From contig JAFWES010000050.1 in the NCBI GenBank assembly GCA_017512805.1, forward strand, positions 1 through 55,138: a stretch of DNA of 55,138 nt, given 5' to 3'. Position numbers and translations under genes: made by a program. Positions within the stretch are counted from its first letter, which is position 1. Every line of letters starts with the position of its first letter. A model generated the notes under the pieces. It saw only the letters and a program-made list of their open reading frames with translations. It was not told where the DNA came from and made no database searches. Positions 8,423 to 16,759 of the stretch are shown piece after piece. This stretch comes from Clostridia bacterium (GTDB lineage: Bacteria; Bacillota; Clostridia; Christensenellales; Aristaeellaceae).

Positions 8423-9052
8423 TCATTCATGGCCGGCCAGCCAGTCCGCGTCGATGAGGACGAAGGAATAAGCCGGGTAGTTTACTGTGAAGGTTTGAGC
8501 TTCAGTGCCCGGGAAACCGTAAATATACTTCACCTGGCTGCCGGTAATCTCCGTGCGGTAATGGTTGTCACCGTATTTGCACCATATTTCAGCTTCTGTA
8601 GGAATGAACCCCGTTTCCCAGGTGAATCGGAAGGCCCTCTCCTCGCCGGAAAAGACCACCTCCACTTCCCGGATGAACTGAAACGGCGTCAGATCGAACT
8701 GGATGTCGCCTTCGGCGTATTCCTCTGAACCGCTTCCGTAAAAAGCCCGGATCGCATACGTTGTATTTGAAAAATCATCATCAAAATCGTTGACGGATAC
8801 GACGGTCGCCATGGAGGCGTTCAGCCCCGATGTCACGGTTTTGACAATCGCGTCATAATAGTATTTTTTGCAGACCTGGATCTTGACCGGTGTGAAATTG
8901 GTGGTCCAGCCGATGGAAAATTCATTGGTTGCAACGGTCAGGGTTCCTGCCGGCTCTGTCGTAAACGCATACTCATCCGCCAGCGCCAGGCCGCTCCACA
9001 GCATGACCAGCAGCGCCGCCGCTACCGCCACGATCCACAGTTTCCGCTTCAT
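8423..9052 (-). CDS. secreted protein of the LuxR signalling locus
   Basis: The 209-residue protein has a signal peptide (MKRKLWIVAVAAALL, cleavage near ALA-DE at residue 25). The mature part is rich in beta strands and aromatic residues, with two similar segments (FTPVKIQVCKKYYYDAIVKT and FIPTEAEIWCKYGDNHYRTE) that suggest two repeats of one Ig-like or beta-sandwich fold, each with one cysteine. Its ATG overlaps the stop codon of the response regulator gene by four bases, so the two are translated together. It may be the output or the sensed partner of this two-component system. No known family is recognised. Confidence 0.8.
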   Translation of the reverse strand: MKRKLWIVAVAAALLVMLWSGLALADEYAFTTEPAGTLTVATNEFSIGWTTNFTPVKIQVCKKYYYDAIVKTVTSGLNASMATVVSVNDFDDDFSNTTYAIRAFYGSGSEEYAEGDIQFDLTPFQFIREVEVVFSGEERAFRFTWETGFIPTEAEIWCKYGDNHYRTEITGSQVKYIYGFPGTEAQTFTVNYPAYSFVLIDADWLAGHE

Positions 9053-9723
9053 GCTCTTTCTCCTCCTTTTCGGGGTCTGTTCCCGGTACGGTCGTCCTCA
9101 TGTACGACCAGCCCGAGGGCCTTGGCGTTCACAGCCAGGTCGATCCGGTTCCTGTAGCCAGTCTTGATCAGCATGTTCTCGATGTGCCGCTTCACGGTGT
9201 GCGGGGAGATGCACAGCTTTTCCGCAATCTCCTCGTTGGTCAGGTTGCGGGTCAGCTCCCGCAGGACCTCCAGCTCCCGCTCGGACATGTCAGTCTTCAC
9301 CGCGTCTCCGAAATCCGGATTAGGCAGACTGTCCGGAAAAACGCGCTCGCCGGCCATGGTGCGGTCCATCACCTCTGTCAGCGGGATATCTGAGTATTCC
9401 TTGAACCAGAAGCTGTCGATCCCCGCTTCCCGGGCCTCGTCGATCCACCGGGCCTCCGCCGTGGAGGTGGTTAGGATGATCTTGACCCCCGGGTTGTTGT
9501 GATGGATGGCTTTCGCGCAGGTGAGGCCGTCCAGCCCGTATTTCATCATCACATCCATGATGACCAGATCCACCGGATGTGCATCGCAGAAGGCGATGGC
9601 CTGCTCCGCGCCCGAGAGGGAAGCAGCCAGCTCATAGCCCCTGCTCATCTGCACCTGGATCTCAAAGAAGCTCCGGGACACGTACTGGTCGTCCACGACG
9701 ACAACGCTTGGTTTTCTTTGCAA
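9049..9723 (-). CDS. NarL/LuxR-type response regulator
   Basis: The start is set at TTG 9723 because GGGAGGTGAT lies four bases upstream; earlier ATG codons lack such a site. The 224-residue protein has a receiver domain (acidic pair DD at 11-12, phospho-acceptor Asp57 in LVIMDVMMKYG, K near 104 in WFKEYSD) and a LuxR helix-turn-helix (SERELEVLRELTRNLTNEEI, then LCISPHTVKRHIENMLIKTG). It follows the two kinase genes on the same strand, but has its own promoter with a palindrome that recurs upstream of a truncated surface gene at 14.6 kb. It probably receives phosphate from the kinase at 9921-11177 and controls both promoters. Confidence 0.93.
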   Translation of the reverse strand: MQRKPSVVVVDDQYVSRSFFEIQVQMSRGYELAASLSGAEQAIAFCDAHPVDLVIMDVMMKYGLDGLTCAKAIHHNNPGVKIILTTSTAEARWIDEAREAGIDSFWFKEYSDIPLTEVMDRTMAGERVFPDSLPNPDFGDAVKTDMSERELEVLRELTRNLTNEEIAEKLCISPHTVKRHIENMLIKTGYRNRIDLAVNAKALGLVVHEDDRTGNRPRKGGERA

Positions 9724-9766
9724 ACGGATCACCTCCCGGGCGGAATATTCATAAATCTCCATCTGT

Positions 9767-9811
9767 ATTATAGGGGACGGGGGACGGCCTGTCATGGGTC
9801 GAACGGCCCAT
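9767..9811 (-). promoter_or_regulatory. promoter and palindromic operator of the response regulator gene
   Basis: On the minus strand a -10 box TATAAT (9767-9772) lies 21 bp downstream of the near-perfect palindrome ATGGGTCGAACGGCCCAT (9794-9811, written on the plus strand). No -35 consensus is present, so the palindrome probably binds an activator, most simply the LuxR-type regulator itself. The same arrangement occurs at 14599-14642. Confidence 0.65.
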
Positions 9812-9838
9812 TTTGGAGGCTATTTTCATTTCTTTGGC

Positions 9839-9885
9839 AAAAAAAGCGCGGCTCCTGCCTGTCGCCATGCGGGAACCGCGTTTTA
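9839..9885. terminator. bidirectional terminator-like hairpin after the kinase genes
   Basis: A stem made of CGCGGCTCCTGC (9847-9858) and GCGGGAACCGCG (9869-9880) is flanked by seven A residues on the left and TTTT on the right. Read on the minus strand it would end transcription of the two kinase genes, which stop at 9921. Confidence 0.65.
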
Positions 9886-9920
9886 TATGCTCCGTGGCTT
9901 TGGATTGGTTTCGGGAAAGA

Positions 9921-11177
9921 TTAATCGGGCCTGTCTGACTGCGGAAGCGCTATCGTGAGGCGGAATTCAGGCGAGGTTTCAACGCGCATGACGCCGTTGC
10001 CGTTTTCTACCAGCGTCCGCAGGGAAAGCAGGCCGCCGGTTTCCCGGATGGGTGCGGCGGGAGGGAGCCCGTTGCTGCGCAGGGTGAAGATATACCCGCC
10101 GTCCCGGCGCCGCGTATCAGCGGTCAGACGGTCGCCGTCCGCGTGTTTAACCGCGTTGGCGGCGCATTCGCGGATGGCAGCCGCCAGCAGCTCCCGGGGC
10201 ATTCCTTCCGTGGGCGGGATGCCGGTCAGCTCTGCCTTCACCCCGATGGCCTGCGCCATGCTGACAGCCTCCGCCAGGGGATCGACAGCGGTATCGTCCC
10301 CCTCGTATTCCCGCAGCAGATAGGTATTGGCGTTCTTCAATGCCTGCAGCAGCAGCTCCTCGTCGATGGAGGCAGGATCGCTCAGAAAATGGCGGCTTTC
10401 CAGCAGCACACTGCCCAGCTCATCGTGCACCGTCATCCGGGCGGTCAGCAGCTCCTGTGCGATGATGAGCCGCTCCGCCTGGCGGTTGTAGATTTCCAGG
10501 CGAAGGCGGATGTCCTTCAGCTTCCGGTTTTTCGCCTCCTGGTCGGCCAGAATCCCGGCCTGCTCCGTGATATCCGTGGCGGTGACCTGACGGAAAGCGC
10601 TGCCCGGCGTCTCCCCGATGCTGATCTGCCATACCCGGTTCTCCACTGACAGCTGCCCGGTCGCGGCTGTCCGGAAAACATGCCAGTCGGTAAGCAGCTT
10701 TCCGGTCAGCGCCACGGACAGATGATCCATCACCAGGTTGCGGAAGCGCACGGTTCCGTCCAGATCCCCAAAGGCGACGCCCACCGGCAGCAGGTCCATG
10801 GCCTGCTTGACGCTGTCCGGCGTGACATGGCTCCGCCGGTAGCGGAAGGTGTCCCGGGCAGCCAAAAACAGGATCATCGCGGTAAAAGCCTCATACGCCC
10901 AAACGGCCCAAACCGGACAGGTACTGAAAGCCGCCAGCCAGGCTGGAAGCGCTTCGGCCCGGCCCGGGAAATTGATCTCCCAGGCGATGACGGAAAAGCA
11001 GAGCCAGAATATACCCGCGCTGAGGAAGCAGAGGAACAGCAGCGCGCATCTGTCACGGAGGCTCCGCCTGTCCCGGAAGGCGGCGATGGTGACCGCCATC
11101 AGCCCGGTCAGCAGCAGGAACAGGATGCCTAGCACAGGCAGCCGGGTGGCGGATAACAGGGCTTCCCGGATCGTCAT
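9921..11177 (-). CDS. membrane sensor histidine kinase
   Basis: The 418-residue protein has about three to four N-terminal membrane helices (residues 10-125), a short PAS-like segment (VAFGDLDGTVRFRNLVMDHL), a coiled coil (residues about 215-245) with a histidine in MTVHDELGSVLLESRHFL, and a GHKL ATPase domain. The ATPase has an N box (IRECAANAVKHADG) and a C-terminal G-rich stretch (RETGGLLSLRTLVENGNG). The H-D-E-L-G arrangement resembles the H box of DesK/LiaS-type kinases. It overlaps the upstream kinase-like gene by four bases, so the two proteins are made together and may work as a pair. It is the better candidate for the catalytically active member. Confidence 0.85.
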   Translation of the reverse strand: MTIREALLSATRLPVLGILFLLLTGLMAVTIAAFRDRRSLRDRCALLFLCFLSAGIFWLCFSVIAWEINFPGRAEALPAWLAAFSTCPVWAVWAYEAFTAMILFLAARDTFRYRRSHVTPDSVKQAMDLLPVGVAFGDLDGTVRFRNLVMDHLSVALTGKLLTDWHVFRTAATGQLSVENRVWQISIGETPGSAFRQVTATDITEQAGILADQEAKNRKLKDIRLRLEIYNRQAERLIIAQELLTARMTVHDELGSVLLESRHFLSDPASIDEELLLQALKNANTYLLREYEGDDTAVDPLAEAVSMAQAIGVKAELTGIPPTEGMPRELLAAAIRECAANAVKHADGDRLTADTRRRDGGYIFTLRSNGLPPAAPIRETGGLLSLRTLVENGNGVMRVETSPEFRLTIALPQSDRPD

Positions 11178-12829
11178 GCCTCCTCACCGCCCTTCTTTTC
11201 ATCCGTTTCGGCAAGGAGATCCATGTACAGAATACCCTCCTCCTCCCGAATCCGCGCCGGAACAGGAAGTCCGCTCAGGTCTGGAATCTGCGCTGTCTCT
11301 GTCGCCAGAACGAGCGCATCGCCCTGCCAGGAGAGCATCAGGGACAGGGCTTTGCCCATCAGTGCATCCGCCACGTCTTCGAAGGCGTCATAGAGGGCGA
11401 TCACCGTGGCGGCAGGCAGCGGCCGCTCCGCCTCCGGCGGCAGCGCCTCGGTGTGCAGTCCGGCCAGAGACAGATAGCTCGCGGACTCCTTCAGCGCCAG
11501 AAACAGCGTCTGGGTGGTCAGGCTCTCCTGCTCCGCCGCCAGCAGGAGAAGGTTGGTCTTCCGCTTGACGTAGGCATTCAGCACCGACACCCGGGCCAGC
11601 TGCTCCCGGAAGGCCGGTGTATTCGGTTCCATCTGTCCCAGCAGCCGTTCGATGCGCTGCTGGCAGGGATACATGATCTCCGCGATCTCGTGATAAATGC
11701 GGTGCCGGGACTGCAGCCAGGCGTCCTTCTCCCGCTGCTCCGTCTCGGCCCGGATCAGGCTGTTCTCCGATTCGATGAGCTCATTGGCCTCCGCCAGACG
11801 CTCCTGGGCCCGGTGTACCTCGGTCTCGTCCTCCGCCCAGAAGGCATAACCGCCGCGCACCTTTCGCCCGGAAAGCTTCAGATCCGGCGTCAGGTATACC
11901 GGAGAAACGAGTGCCGCCCGAAGCTGTTCCGTCTCCGCCGCGAGCGCGCAGCCGGAGCGGTAAACAGGCTGAAACGCCCCGTCCGTCACCTGCGCCGGCG
12001 TCTGCAGCATCCGGAAGAAACCCGGATAGTCCCCGTTGTGCGGGATCATCCGGCAGCGGATGCAGACTTCAAATACGCCCAGCATACCAAAAATGTGGAT
12101 CTCCGGGTTGTTGTACATGCGCGGAAGAAGGGTGCCATCAATCACCAGCGCGAAAAATGCCAGAAGGCCGGACCACAGCGTCACCTCAACGGCCAGGAAG
12201 GAAATCGCTTTCCGGTAGCGCAATCCCGCTTCCCGGAACAGCAGCACAAGACCCGCGGCAAAGCTCAGGATCATCCAGGCGTACAGCGCGTAGAAAACCG
12301 GGCCCTGCGCGTACGTGCCGGAATCAACGGCAAAGCTGGATATGTCCGTCTTCGGCACATACACCAGATGATGGAAATCATTTGTCAGCGCAATCAGGGA
12401 AAGCAGGACGGGCGGGATCAGCAGCAGAGCATCCTTCCGGCGCTCCGTCCGGTCTCTTCTTCGGATGCGCAGACAGGTCATCAGGAAAAGCGTGGGGATC
12501 AGCGTCATGGGCACAAAGAACAGATAGACCAGGTATCGCATCACCGCCGGTTCCGTCGCGAAGCGGTACTTGAACACCCGCAGCGTCTGATACAGCAGCA
12601 TCAGCAGTGCCGCGCCGGTGATCCCGTTTTTCGCTCGGGAGGGCAGAAGCCTCGCCCGGACAGACTGGAGCCAGTAAAGCAGCAGACCGATATAGATCAG
12701 ATAATTGCACTCGGCCATCAGAGCGTCCAGCGCCGGGATTCCGGTCCGGGAAAGCGCGTTCGCGACGCCGGCCAGCAGGAAAAAGCCGATGAACAGGTAA
12801 GTATTCCGTTTTGATTCCTGCCGGTCCAT
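11174..12829 (-). CDS. 7TM kinase-like sensor with degenerate ATPase domain
   Basis: ATG 12829 follows GGGGGAGGA and gives 551 residues. Seven membrane helices occupy residues about 10-265, as in the 7TM histidine-kinase N-terminal module. A PAS-like linker (residues about 285-345) and a coiled coil lead to an H-box-like segment (RHRIYHEIAEIMYPCQQRIE). The region that should hold the ATPase lacks a recognisable N box: where 'NA..H' is expected it reads DAFEDVADALMG, and no G box is seen. It therefore looks like a pseudokinase that senses and partners with the kinase encoded directly downstream. Confidence 0.8.
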   Translation of the reverse strand: MDRQESKRNTYLFIGFFLLAGVANALSRTGIPALDALMAECNYLIYIGLLLYWLQSVRARLLPSRAKNGITGAALLMLLYQTLRVFKYRFATEPAVMRYLVYLFFVPMTLIPTLFLMTCLRIRRRDRTERRKDALLLIPPVLLSLIALTNDFHHLVYVPKTDISSFAVDSGTYAQGPVFYALYAWMILSFAAGLVLLFREAGLRYRKAISFLAVEVTLWSGLLAFFALVIDGTLLPRMYNNPEIHIFGMLGVFEVCIRCRMIPHNGDYPGFFRMLQTPAQVTDGAFQPVYRSGCALAAETEQLRAALVSPVYLTPDLKLSGRKVRGGYAFWAEDETEVHRAQERLAEANELIESENSLIRAETEQREKDAWLQSRHRIYHEIAEIMYPCQQRIERLLGQMEPNTPAFREQLARVSVLNAYVKRKTNLLLLAAEQESLTTQTLFLALKESASYLSLAGLHTEALPPEAERPLPAATVIALYDAFEDVADALMGKALSLMLSWQGDALVLATETAQIPDLSGLPVPARIREEEGILYMDLLAETDEKKGGEEA

Positions 12830-12900
12830 CACAGTCCTCCCCCCGCGCTTCACGGTCTCTTTTGCATTGATTCTGCGTATATTCAATCTGGGACAGGATA

Positions 12901-12929
12901 ATTGTACTCATTCATGACAAACGGGTCAA
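12901..12929 (-). promoter_or_regulatory. sigma-A promoter of the kinase genes
   Basis: On the minus strand TTGACC (12924-12929) and TACAAT (12901-12906) are 17 bp apart, about 70 bp before the start of the 7TM gene. Confidence 0.7.
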
Positions 12930-12967
12930 TACATATTTCCCTGCAAATCCTCTGCGGAAAGATGATA

Positions 12968-12996
12968 TTGACGATGCTCTTGAATAGTGATATTGT
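12968..12996 (+). promoter_or_regulatory. sigma-A promoter of the aldo/keto reductase gene
   Basis: TTGACG (12968-12973) and TATTGT (12991-12996) with 17-bp spacing, 76 bp before the TTG start. Confidence 0.6.
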
Positions 12997-13071
12997 CAGA
13001 CTGCAGAAACAAATACGGTTATGGTTTCATCTTCTCAGGGACTATCATATGGACACAGGAGGATAAATAAA

Positions 13072-14214
13072 TTGAAACTGCGGAGACTGGGGAAAACAAA
13101 CCTGCTGGTCAGCGAGGTAGGCTTTGGCGGAGAATGGCTGGAAAGGCACCCGGAGGAGCACTCCGTTCAGCTGATCCGGCACGCGCATGAAAAGGGAATC
13201 AATATCATTGACTGCTGGATGCCGGATCCCAAATCCAGGGATATCATCGGCAAAGCTATCGCGGACTGCAGGGACGAATGGATCGTCCAGGGGCACATCG
13301 GTTCCACCTGGCAGAACGGCCAGTATGTCCGTTCCCGCGACATGAAGGTAGTGGTTCCGGCCTTTGAGGATCTGCTCCAAAGGATCGGCGGCGGATATAT
13401 CGATCTGGGGATGATCCATTACATCGATACCCAGGAGGACTGGGACAACAGCATGAATACCGCCTTTCTCGATTATGTCCGCGAACTGCATGAGAAAGGC
13501 ATCATCCGGCATATCGGCATGAGCACCCATAACCCGCGCCTCGCGAAAAGGGCCGCGAAACTGGATTTCATCGAAATGATCCTGTTCAGCATCAATCCGG
13601 CCTTCGATATGAAGCCGGCCAGCGAGGATCTGATGACCATGTTCGACAACTATGATGAGCAGCTGAAGGGAATCGATCCGGAACGGGAATCCCTGTACCG
13701 CCTGTGTGAAACCAGGGATGTGGGGATCACGGTGATGAAGGGCTTTTTCGGCGGCGCGCTGCTGGACGAGAAGCGTTCTCCCTTCGGAGTGGCCTTTACC
13801 CCGGCGCAGCTGATCCACTATGCCCTGACCCGGCCCGCCGTCTCCTCCATTCTCTGCGGATACGATACGACGGAGCAGGTGGATCAGGCGGTGGCCTACG
13901 AAACAGCGTCCCCGGAGGAACGGGATTATGCCTCCGTGATTGCGTCCGCTCCGCTTCATTCCTATGCGGGACAGTGTACCTATTGCGGCCACTGCCAGCC
14001 CTGTCCCATGGGCATCGACATTGCCATGGTCAATAAGTTTTATGATCTGGCAAAGCAGCAGGAGACCGTTCCCGAAAGCGTGCGGTCTCATTATGAAGGC
14101 CTTGGCGCCACGGCTTCCGCCTGCATCGGCTGCCAGAGCTGCGAGGCGCGCTGCCCCTTCGGCGTGCAGATTGCGAAGCGAATGGCTGACGCAAAAACCC
14201 TTTTCGGTTTCTGA
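13072..14214 (+). CDS. aldo/keto reductase with C-terminal 4Fe-4S dicluster domain
   Basis: TTG 13072 is chosen as start because AGGAGG lies 9 bp upstream; an ATG in between opens only a five-codon frame. The 380-residue protein begins with the aldo/keto reductase barrel (LRRLGKTNLLVSEVGFGGEW; IIDCWMPD; Tyr-containing EDWDNSMN; IGMSTHNP). The C-terminal part holds two cysteine clusters, C-x-x-C-x-x-C-x-x-x-C-P in CTYCGHCQPCPMG and again in CIGCQSCEARCPFG, which bind two 4Fe-4S centres. This fusion is a known family of anaerobes. It probably couples NAD(P)H or ferredoxin electrons to a carbonyl substrate that is not known. It is transcribed alone. Confidence 0.92.
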   Translation: MKLRRLGKTNLLVSEVGFGGEWLERHPEEHSVQLIRHAHEKGINIIDCWMPDPKSRDIIGKAIADCRDEWIVQGHIGSTWQNGQYVRSRDMKVVVPAFEDLLQRIGGGYIDLGMIHYIDTQEDWDNSMNTAFLDYVRELHEKGIIRHIGMSTHNPRLAKRAAKLDFIEMILFSINPAFDMKPASEDLMTMFDNYDEQLKGIDPERESLYRLCETRDVGITVMKGFFGGALLDEKRSPFGVAFTPAQLIHYALTRPAVSSILCGYDTTEQVDQAVAYETASPEERDYASVIASAPLHSYAGQCTYCGHCQPCPMGIDIAMVNKFYDLAKQQETVPESVRSHYEGLGATASACIGCQSCEARCPFGVQIAKRMADAKTLFGF

Positions 14215-14598
14215 GAACTCCATCCCAGCGGGCACAGAAGAAGCGCCTTCGAGGAGACGAGAATCAGAAAACAGGCCTATGAAAAAACTGTAAACCGTCT
14301 TGCCTTCACAAATCCTGTTCTTTCAGGCGGATATCATATCCCAGACAGCTGAGTGCGTATTCGGCTGTCACTTTTTCTTTGCCCTTGCATCCTGGAGGCC
14401 CCCCGCTGCGTTCCCGTGGAAGAAATCACCGAAACCATGTCCCGCACCCCGCCCTGGGCTCCCAGTCTGGAACTTCGCGCCGAAGGCAGCGAGCTGGATT
14501 TCTATTGCAAAAGCTGATCAGGGCTCATGTCTTCTCCCATCGTTCCATAACCATGACGGATGTTTTTTTTTTGAAAAAAACGGCTTTATTCCAAAAAA
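14215..14598. other. intergenic stretch with no recognisable gene
   Basis: About 380 bases. Open frames are present, one ending in LELRAEGSELDFYCKS, which could be the end of a lost enzyme gene, but no family is recognised and no ribosome binding site is seen. Confidence 0.4.
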
Positions 14599-14642
14599 AT
14601 GGGCCGAACGGCCCATGGCAGGCATGGCGATTTCTGTATAAT
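14599..14642 (+). promoter_or_regulatory. palindromic operator and -10 box matching the response regulator promoter
   Basis: The palindrome ATGGGCCGAACGGCCCAT (14599-14616) is followed after 20 bp by TATAAT (14637-14642), with no -35 consensus. The palindrome and spacing match those upstream of the LuxR-type gene (9767-9811), where one base differs in the palindrome and the gap is 21 bp. The bases right after the palindrome (GGCAGGC here, GACAGGC there) are also shared. Confidence 0.65.
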
Positions 14643-14771
14643 GAATATGGGAATTTTGTATTCTTATCTGGAAATATTCATATTGTCCCTTCATTTCGTC
14701 CGGCCCGGATTCCGGAGCCGCGGAGACAATGGCCAAACCACGAACAAATCGCAATAAGGAGGAAACGAAAC

Positions 14772-14927
14772 ATGAAGCGGAAACTGTGGATCATCCTGGC
14801 GCTGGCTGCGCTGCTGGCGGCGCTGTGCTGCGGCACGGCCCTGGCGGGCAGAATCGGCAATCTGAACCACGATATCAGCTGGGCTCTTTCGGATACCGGC
14901 GTACTGACCATGCGGATCGCGGCATAA
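14772..14927 (+). pseudogene. truncated surface or secreted protein gene
   Basis: A GGAGG site precedes ATG 14772. The first 25 residues (MKRKLWIILALAALL to ALA) form a signal peptide very like that of the secreted protein at 8423-9052. Then follows ISWALSDTGVLTM, which resembles the repeated 'LTW.L...G.LTISG' element of Clostridia surface proteins that carry leucine-rich repeats. The frame stops after 51 codons and a terminator follows at once, so most of the gene seems lost. It could still produce a short secreted peptide. It sits under the shared operator promoter. Confidence 0.65.
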
Positions 14928-14942
14928 GGGCCCGGAAACACG

Positions 14943-14979
14943 AACTCCCACGGGGTAATGCGCCTCGTGGGAGTTTTTT
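14943..14979 (+). terminator. rho-independent terminator
   Basis: Perfect 10-bp stem AACTCCCACG / CGTGGGAGTT with a 13-base loop, followed by a run of T residues. Confidence 0.85.
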
Positions 14980-14982
14980 GTG

Positions 14983-15948
14983 TTACGCTTCTTTTCTTCG
15001 TGTAAGGAACATCTGCCAGGCGATGGTAAGCAAAGCATAAATGGCAAGTGCTGCCAAAAGTATGCTGAGGAGATCCCGATCCATAAAGAAGCTTGTGGTC
15101 TTCATTCCTTTCAAAAGAAGATGCGACAGAATGTAAGAAACTGGTGCAAAGAATAGTTGGCGCAGAATCCAACTATATGTCCAATTCCTCAGAATTCCCC
15201 AAGTCAGTCCGCATACTCCGGCTGCTACAAGTGCAATCATAAGATAATAGGCCAGCGCAAGACGCGGAAGGATTTCCACACCACCTTTCATTGGCGTGCC
15301 CCACAGTAATGTTTGTGGTTGCTCAAGCCCATAGATCAGGCGATCAGGTACGGGGAAGATGGTTGATTCATAATATGACTGAGCAAGATTATCAGAATGC
15401 TGGTTTGTACTTAAAGCCTGAATAAACAAGGTATGTGTGCCGTCATCATCAACCACAATGTGTTCTTGAAATCCATTAACGATGCTGTTCACGTTAAGAA
15501 CAAGACCCTCGTCTGTATGTTTAGCAGTATAAGGCGCTGTTGTTGGCGAGAGAGCAACGGATTCGCTGGTTTCAGTATCACGCTCATCAACGACCACATC
15601 TTCAGGTTGGGACGTTTTTACTCCGACAATCTCAATTAATCCGTCCTGCCAAGGTACCAACTGAATAGCCATTGTGCGGAAAAAATAGGTATAAACTCCA
15701 ACGAAGACGATCAGCGCTGCCAGTGCAGCGGCGTAAAGGCGCTTTTTTCGTATCTGTCTCTTCAAATTCTGAAGCGGTTTTACGGTATCAACAGGATTCT
15801 CTGCTGGAACGTTCATCTCAGAGAGTTTTGCCCGGCAATCAGCGCACTCATCCAGATGTTCTTCAATCAGAACCCTGGTTTCCTGCTCGACCATGTTTTC
15901 CGCGTACAGCGGCAGCAAATCACGTGTAACGGCACAGGGCAGTTTCAT
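14983..15948 (-). CDS. membrane anti-sigma factor with zinc finger
   Basis: The chosen ATG 15948 lies seven bases after GGAGG, giving 321 residues. The N-terminus is the anti-sigma zinc finger (CAVTRDLLPLYAENM, then HLDECADC, a H-x-x-x-C-x-x-C ligand set). One membrane helix follows near residues 70-90 (LYAAALAALIVFVGVYTYFF), then an outer domain of about 120 residues and three to four further helices in the C-terminal third. It starts two bases after the sigma gene stop. Family knowledge: it holds the ECF sigma factor inactive at the membrane until a signal releases it. The signal is unknown. Confidence 0.88.
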   Translation of the reverse strand: MKLPCAVTRDLLPLYAENMVEQETRVLIEEHLDECADCRAKLSEMNVPAENPVDTVKPLQNLKRQIRKKRLYAAALAALIVFVGVYTYFFRTMAIQLVPWQDGLIEIVGVKTSQPEDVVVDERDTETSESVALSPTTAPYTAKHTDEGLVLNVNSIVNGFQEHIVVDDDGTHTLFIQALSTNQHSDNLAQSYYESTIFPVPDRLIYGLEQPQTLLWGTPMKGGVEILPRLALAYYLMIALVAAGVCGLTWGILRNWTYSWILRQLFFAPVSYILSHLLLKGMKTTSFFMDRDLLSILLAALAIYALLTIAWQMFLTRRKEA

Positions 15949-15950
15949 GA

Positions 15951-16436
15951 TCATTCCTCCATTTTCTCTTTAATCTTGGTACGCGCTCTATGAAAGACTA
16001 CGCACGCCCAGTTTTCCGATTTGCCGAAGAGCTCTCCGATATCCCTGAAGCTTAGTTGACCTAAAGTTCGGAGTGTGAATACCTCCCGATAGGGCTCGTC
16101 CAAGTGATGGAGCAGTCGATGGATGCGCATGCTTTCATCCTGACGCACAATCGCTTCTTCCGGCCCGATGGACGGGTCTTGAAGCGGTAGCGCGTCATCA
16201 ATCGGCTGATTCTTCCTTATCCGTTGCTCTGAAAGCCATAGATTTTTGGCAATGGCACAGAGCCAGCTTTTCAGGCTGCTCTTTCCCTGAAACTGATCCA
16301 GAGTTCGCATTGCCTTAAAGAAGGTTTCCTGGGCGATCTCTTCAGCAGTTTGCGGATTTCCGGAGAGTGAGAGCGCATAACGATAAACCGAGTCGAAGTA
16401 GTCTTGATAGATCTGATCAAAAGAACCAGGCTGCAT
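15951..16436 (-). CDS. ECF sigma factor
   Basis: The 161-residue protein has sigma region 2 (FDQIYQDYFDSVYRYALSLS, then AEEIAQETFFKAMRTLDQF and SSLKSWLCAIAKNLW) and region 4 (LDEPYREVFTLRTLGQLSF, then RDIGELFGKSENWACVVFHR). Length is normal for the ECF class. The start at 16436 follows GGGGG. It is the first gene of the sigma/anti-sigma operon. A typical ECF promoter lies upstream, so the sigma factor probably drives its own transcription. Confidence 0.93.
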   Translation of the reverse strand: MQPGSFDQIYQDYFDSVYRYALSLSGNPQTAEEIAQETFFKAMRTLDQFQGKSSLKSWLCAIAKNLWLSEQRIRKNQPIDDALPLQDPSIGPEEAIVRQDESMRIHRLLHHLDEPYREVFTLRTLGQLSFRDIGELFGKSENWACVVFHRARTKIKEKMEE

Positions 16437-16759
16437 AGAACTCTCAACCCCCTTTCACTTTATTAGACGCAGAACATGAAGAAATCTTACAAATAAATTT
16501 TTGATGTGGCTTTTTCGATGCCGCTCCACTGTTATACACGATTTCCGGCCCTTAAGCCATCCCTATTTCTTTCAGATTCAATCAACTCATGAAAATGACG
16601 GAATCATTGCCAAAAATGAGGATCCCCACGCAGCCAATCCTGTTCTTCGTTGCCATGGCATGCAGACTTCGTTTTGGAAATAACCGATGATATCTTTCAG
16701 ATATGGTCCTGTATTTCAATAGTACAATCCCGGTGGGCATCGACCGGGAGGTTCCCGGC
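16437..16759. other. intergenic stretch between CorA and the sigma gene
   Basis: About 320 bases. It holds the ECF-type promoter at 16466-16491. A weak GC-rich hairpin (CCGGGAACCTCCCGG, read on minus, near 16743-16757) may lie at the end of the CorA transcript. Nothing else is recognised. Confidence 0.5.
16466..16491 (-). promoter_or_regulatory. ECF-type promoter of the sigma/anti-sigma operon
   Basis: On the minus strand TGTAAG (16486-16491) is followed after 16 bp by CGTC (16466-16469), about 30 bp before the sigma start codon. This matches the TGtAAC-16/17-CGTC form of Bacillota ECF promoters and not sigma-A, so autoregulation is likely. Confidence 0.6.

Noticed and set aside
10143-12814. 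Plus-strand open frames opposite the kinase genes
   Set aside because: They lack ribosome binding sites and domains; the minus strand encodes clear membrane sensors with four-base overlaps.
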